Positions 4,968 to 7,802 of a stretch of 7,802 bases of DNA are shown here, piece after piece. The translations under genes and the position numbers were made by a program. Source of the stretch: Treponema sp. Its GTDB lineage: Bacteria > Spirochaetota > Spirochaetia > Treponematales > Breznakiellaceae. Positions within the stretch are counted from its first letter, which is position 1; every line of letters starts with the position of its first letter. The notes beneath the pieces were generated by a model. That model worked only from the letters and a program-made list of their open reading frames with translations, did not search any database and was not told where the DNA came from. The stretch lies in NCBI GenBank assembly GCA_031258505.1, contig JAIRMT010000128.1, positions 1 to 7,802 on the forward strand, in the 5' to 3' direction.

Positions 4968-5852
4968 ATGGTACAGATAAAACGTATGATATTAAGCGGA
5001 TTCCTGCTTGTTCTGGGAAACAGTCTCTTTGCCCAGAACATGGTCAATATCAGTGGGTCGGTCGTGTGGGAACACTTGGAGATTAACGCTGATCTGTCGG
5101 TAAACCTCGCTCAGGCAGGTATACGATTGCCGACTGGCAGAATATACGCTGAGGAGTTGATTAGCGATGGGTATCAGCACCTGATCCGTCCCCAACTTCT
5201 TTCCCTGCCCATTGATTCTTCTACGATACTGCGCAATCTCCTTGAACGGGGGGAAATTTCCCTCAAGACCACTGACCTTATCAGCGGCGCAGCCAGGGCA
5301 ATAGCGCCAGCCATGTCTACCGACCTCTCGACGCTATCCACCCACTATACCGTTGACCTCAGACAACTCAGCGCAACGCTTATGCAACACGACCGTCCGT
5401 CTGACACCATGCGTACCTTGATAGCCGCGCCAGTAACTTCCTACACCGGCATCATCATCATTGCGAATGAGGCAATGCCGGTTCATGGTAAGCGTTCTAG
5501 TGCGCTCACCCTTCCCTGCCTCTTCCCCAAAGTCTGGGATACAGACATGAACCTGATCTACGAGCGAAGCATGGTGGACAGGCAAGCCGCTACTACAATG
5601 GTAAGGTATGTGCCACCACAGCATATCTTTCAGGACACACCCTCCGGCCTTGACCCAGAGCTTGAGGCGTTTGTAGGCCGCAACCCCCTGCGTATCATAG
5701 CGCGCGGCGTCTTTGGAATGCGCCCTACCGACCCCATCATTGACCGCGACGACGCGCTGCTCATCATTTCATCGGAACAGAACCGCGCCCTCCTGCGCGA
5801 AGGTAAGGTTGCCATTGTTCTTGACAGCGCTACGCTCACAACGACTTTTTAA
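4968..5852 (+). CDS. Secreted LPP20/FlgT-like conserved protein, 294 aa
   Basis: An exported protein of unconfirmed function. The signal peptide (K5/R6, hydrophobic 7-20) probably ends at LFA-QN (residues 22-23); there is no lipobox cysteine. The N-terminal half starts SGSVVWEHLEIN, then a helix with AEELISDGYQHLIRP and PIDSSTILRNLLERG (81-95). This follows the pattern of bacterial LPP20/FlgT-like proteins, in which a V-x-W-x-x-x-x-I strand is followed by an Ala/Arg-rich helix and an I/V-D-S-x-T-x-V segment. A second part from about 157 (SYTGIIIIANE), NPLRIIARGVFG (239-250), DALLIISSEQN and GKVAIVLD near the end resembles the C-terminal part of the same proteins. I infer family membership from these motifs; a profile search would settle it. 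The start is ATG 4968, backed by GGAG 6 nt upstream. It lies 13 bp after the transglycosylase and 27 bp before the topoisomerase gene. A link to flagella or envelope is plausible but unproven. Confidence 0.8.
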   Translation: MVQIKRMILSGFLLVLGNSLFAQNMVNISGSVVWEHLEINADLSVNLAQAGIRLPTGRIYAEELISDGYQHLIRPQLLSLPIDSSTILRNLLERGEISLKTTDLISGAARAIAPAMSTDLSTLSTHYTVDLRQLSATLMQHDRPSDTMRTLIAAPVTSYTGIIIIANEAMPVHGKRSSALTLPCLFPKVWDTDMNLIYERSMVDRQAATTMVRYVPPQHIFQDTPSGLDPELEAFVGRNPLRIIARGVFGMRPTDPIIDRDDALLIISSEQNRALLREGKVAIVLDSATLTTTF

Positions 5853-5879
5853 TTCTTCAGCTTTTGTCTAAAATGCCTC

Positions 5880-7799
5880 ATGGCATATATTAAAAACCTT
5901 TTTGACAAAAACTTTCTGGAATACGCTTCCTATGTTATCAAAGACCGCGCCATTCCCGACCTTGAGGATGGCCTCAAGCCTGTGCAGCGCCGTATCCTGC
6001 ACTCGCTCTTTGAGATGGACGACGGCAAGTTTCACAAAGTGGCAAACGTAGTTGGCCACTGCATGAAGTATCACCCACACGGCGACGCCTCCATTGGCGA
6101 CGCGCTGGTGGTACTGGCTAACAAAGAATTCTTCATTGACAAGCAGGGCAACTTCGGCAATATCTTCACCGGCGATCAAGCCTCTGCTGCGCGTTACATC
6201 GAATGTCGCGTTACGCCCCTTGCCAAAACCATTTTTTATAACCCAAAGCTCACGCTTATGATCGACTCCTACGATGGCCGAAACAAGGAACCGGTCATCT
6301 TCCCTGCCAAGATTCCTGTGATACTGGCTATAGGCGCGGAAGGCATCGCGGTGGGCATGTCCACGAAGATACTGCCCCATAACCTCGTTGAGGTACTTCA
6401 AGCCGAGAAAGCCTGTCTTGAGGGCAAGCCGTTCCAGTTGTACCCGGACTTCCCCACCGGCGGCCTTGTGGATGTATCAGACTATCGGGATGGCAATGGC
6501 AAGGTGCTGGTTCGCGCCAAGCTCGATACCTCTGACGCCAAACGCATCGTGATTCGGGAACTCCCCTTTGGCTCAAGCACTGAAAGTCTGATAAACAGTG
6601 TGGAGAGCGCGGCCAAAGCTGGACGCCTCAAAATACAGTCCATCAGCGATTTCACAACCGACCATGTTGAAATCGAAGTGAAGCTGGCGCGGGGTGTGTA
6701 TTCTGAAGAGACTGTAAACGCGCTCTTTGCTTTCACCGAGTGCGAACAATCCATCTCCGTGAACCTCTTGCTTATCAAAGACGGCCTGCCCGAAGTGATG
6801 ACTGTTACGCGGATCATTGAGCACCACGCGAAACAGCTTGTCTCGCTTCTCACTAAGGAACTGGAGCTTGAGAAGAAGGAGCTGCAGGAAAAGATGCATC
6901 TGCGTACCCTTGAACGCATCTTCATCGAAAAGCAGCTCTATAAAGAGATCGAGAAGATGAAGACGCCTGAGACCATTGAGAAGGCTATTATTGAAGGCTT
7001 TACTCCTTACGCTAAAGACATCGGCGCGCGCGGGGTGAGCCGCGACGACGTGGAACACCTGCTTCACATTCCCATAAGGCGGCTCTCGCTCTTTGATATA
7101 AGCAAAGCCAAGACCGAAACTCGCGACATTACAGCGCGTATCAAAACCATAAACGGACACCTCAAGAATATCACCGACTACGCAACCAGCTATCTGGACA
7201 ACCTCATCACCACGATCAAGTCAAATGCAGAACTGGGACGCGGTGTGCGGCGTACTAAGGTTGGCAAGTTTGAGAAGATCGCGGTGAAGGAAGTGGTGAA
7301 GCGGGATGTGCAGCTGAAGTATGACAGGGCTACTGGCTATCTCGGCACTGCCGTCAACGGCGAACTTGCCGTCGAACTGTCGCCGTTTGACCGCATCCTG
7401 ATCCTGCGGAACAACGGGGTCTACACTGTTACCGACATACCGGAGAAGACCTTCATTGGCGAAGGCGCGTGGTGGATTGGCATTGCCGACAAAGAAAGCC
7501 TTGCCAAGATCATATTTACCGTGATTTACAAGGATGCTGATACTGGCTATCCCTGCATAAAACGCTGTGTCATTGAAGGCTGGATCATGAACCGCGAATA
7601 CCCGCTGGTGGCAGCGGGTGTGACAATTCTTCATGTTGACACACGGCAGAAGTTTTCATTCACGCTTCACTATGTTCCCAGACCCCGTGTACGGATTGTC
7701 AAAGAAGCCTTTGAGGTACAGAACTTTCCAGTTAAGGGACTCAAGACGACTGGAATCCGCCTTGCCGCGCGGGAAACTGAAAGTGTTGAAGTGAAGTAA
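5880..7799 (+). CDS. parC: DNA topoisomerase IV subunit A (ParC/GyrA-like), 639 aa
   Basis: This is the breakage-reunion subunit of a type II topoisomerase, working with a ParE/GyrB-type ATPase subunit not encoded here. The N-terminal domain starts at once with the conserved YVIKDRAIPDLEDGLKPVQRR (residues 18-38) , which supports ATG 5880 as the true start. The QRDR helix is HPHGDASIGDALV (65-77), the catalytic Arg-Tyr is R105-Y106 in SAARYIE, and the DNA-wedging Ile is I156 in EGIAVGM. Coiled-coil helices cover about 315-365 and 405-450, and a short beta-rich C-terminal domain runs from about 455 to 639. I see no gyrase QRRGGKG box, and the protein is much shorter than E. coli GyrA or ParC, so topoisomerase IV is preferred over gyrase. 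The NIFTGDQ and YDGRNKEPV segments resemble Bacteroidetes and spirochaete ParC. No ribosome binding site precedes it. At the Ser position linked to quinolone resistance it carries Ala70. Confidence 0.93.
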   Translation: MAYIKNLFDKNFLEYASYVIKDRAIPDLEDGLKPVQRRILHSLFEMDDGKFHKVANVVGHCMKYHPHGDASIGDALVVLANKEFFIDKQGNFGNIFTGDQASAARYIECRVTPLAKTIFYNPKLTLMIDSYDGRNKEPVIFPAKIPVILAIGAEGIAVGMSTKILPHNLVEVLQAEKACLEGKPFQLYPDFPTGGLVDVSDYRDGNGKVLVRAKLDTSDAKRIVIRELPFGSSTESLINSVESAAKAGRLKIQSISDFTTDHVEIEVKLARGVYSEETVNALFAFTECEQSISVNLLLIKDGLPEVMTVTRIIEHHAKQLVSLLTKELELEKKELQEKMHLRTLERIFIEKQLYKEIEKMKTPETIEKAIIEGFTPYAKDIGARGVSRDDVEHLLHIPIRRLSLFDISKAKTETRDITARIKTINGHLKNITDYATSYLDNLITTIKSNAELGRGVRRTKVGKFEKIAVKEVVKRDVQLKYDRATGYLGTAVNGELAVELSPFDRILILRNNGVYTVTDIPEKTFIGEGAWWIGIADKESLAKIIFTVIYKDADTGYPCIKRCVIEGWIMNREYPLVAAGVTILHVDTRQKFSFTLHYVPRPRVRIVKEAFEVQNFPVKGLKTTGIRLAARETESVEVK

Positions 7800-7802
7800 A
7801 CT

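Noticed and set aside
5850..5882. Fusion of the LPP20-like and topoisomerase genes, which are in the same reading frame
   Set aside because: A TAA stop at 5850-5852 separates them, and one product is exported while the other is cytoplasmic, so a fusion makes no sense.
5868..7634. Long minus-strand frames (up to about 195 codons) opposite the topoisomerase gene
   Set aside because: They are antisense to a highly conserved coding sequence, lack ribosome binding sites and show no family motif.

Overview
The window looks like a piece of a spirochaete chromosome, most likely a Treponema of moderate GC. Four things point that way: two lipoproteins with relaxed lipoboxes (IAGC and LAAC), a LysM-bearing MltD-type lytic transglycosylase, a short topoisomerase IV A subunit of the type shared by spirochaetes and Bacteroidetes, and a minus-strand orphan gene of a type I associate with gut treponemes and Bacteroidetes. 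Genus level is an inference; no rRNA or other marker is present.

Left part (1-1152, minus strand). The window opens inside a small lipoprotein gene of which only the first 49 codons are present. It is followed by about 340 bp of GC-rich intergenic DNA packed with perfect inverted repeats, then a 222-residue conserved protein of unknown function whose stop codon lies inside one of those palindromes.

Middle part (1153-2135). Nearly 1 kb shows no convincing gene. It holds an imperfect 21-bp tandem array (about 1281-1511), a 42-bp-spaced pair of near-identical 23-mers (1554-1618) in the same 21-bp register, and a perfect 7-bp microsatellite, GAGCCGG x 14.4 (1741-1841), with regularly spaced GGG runs. 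Low-complexity repeats dominate up to 1841. From about 1870 to 2150 there are short overlapping open frames that could be decayed coding sequence.

Right part (2136-7799, plus strand). Four closely packed genes look like one operon: a TPR-like lipoprotein, an MltD-type lytic transglycosylase with two LysM domains, a secreted LPP20/FlgT-like protein, and a ParC/GyrA-like type II topoisomerase A subunit. Gaps are a 4-bp stop/start overlap, 13 bp and 27 bp. A good sigma-70-type promoter (TTGACG, 17 bp, TATACA) sits so close to the first ATG that the mRNA may be leaderless. The first three products are exported and probably act in the periplasm on peptidoglycan or envelope assembly; the fourth decatenates or relaxes DNA in the cytoplasm. 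No clear new defence or mobile system is visible. The most unusual material is the repeat-rich 980-bp block and the palindrome cluster.
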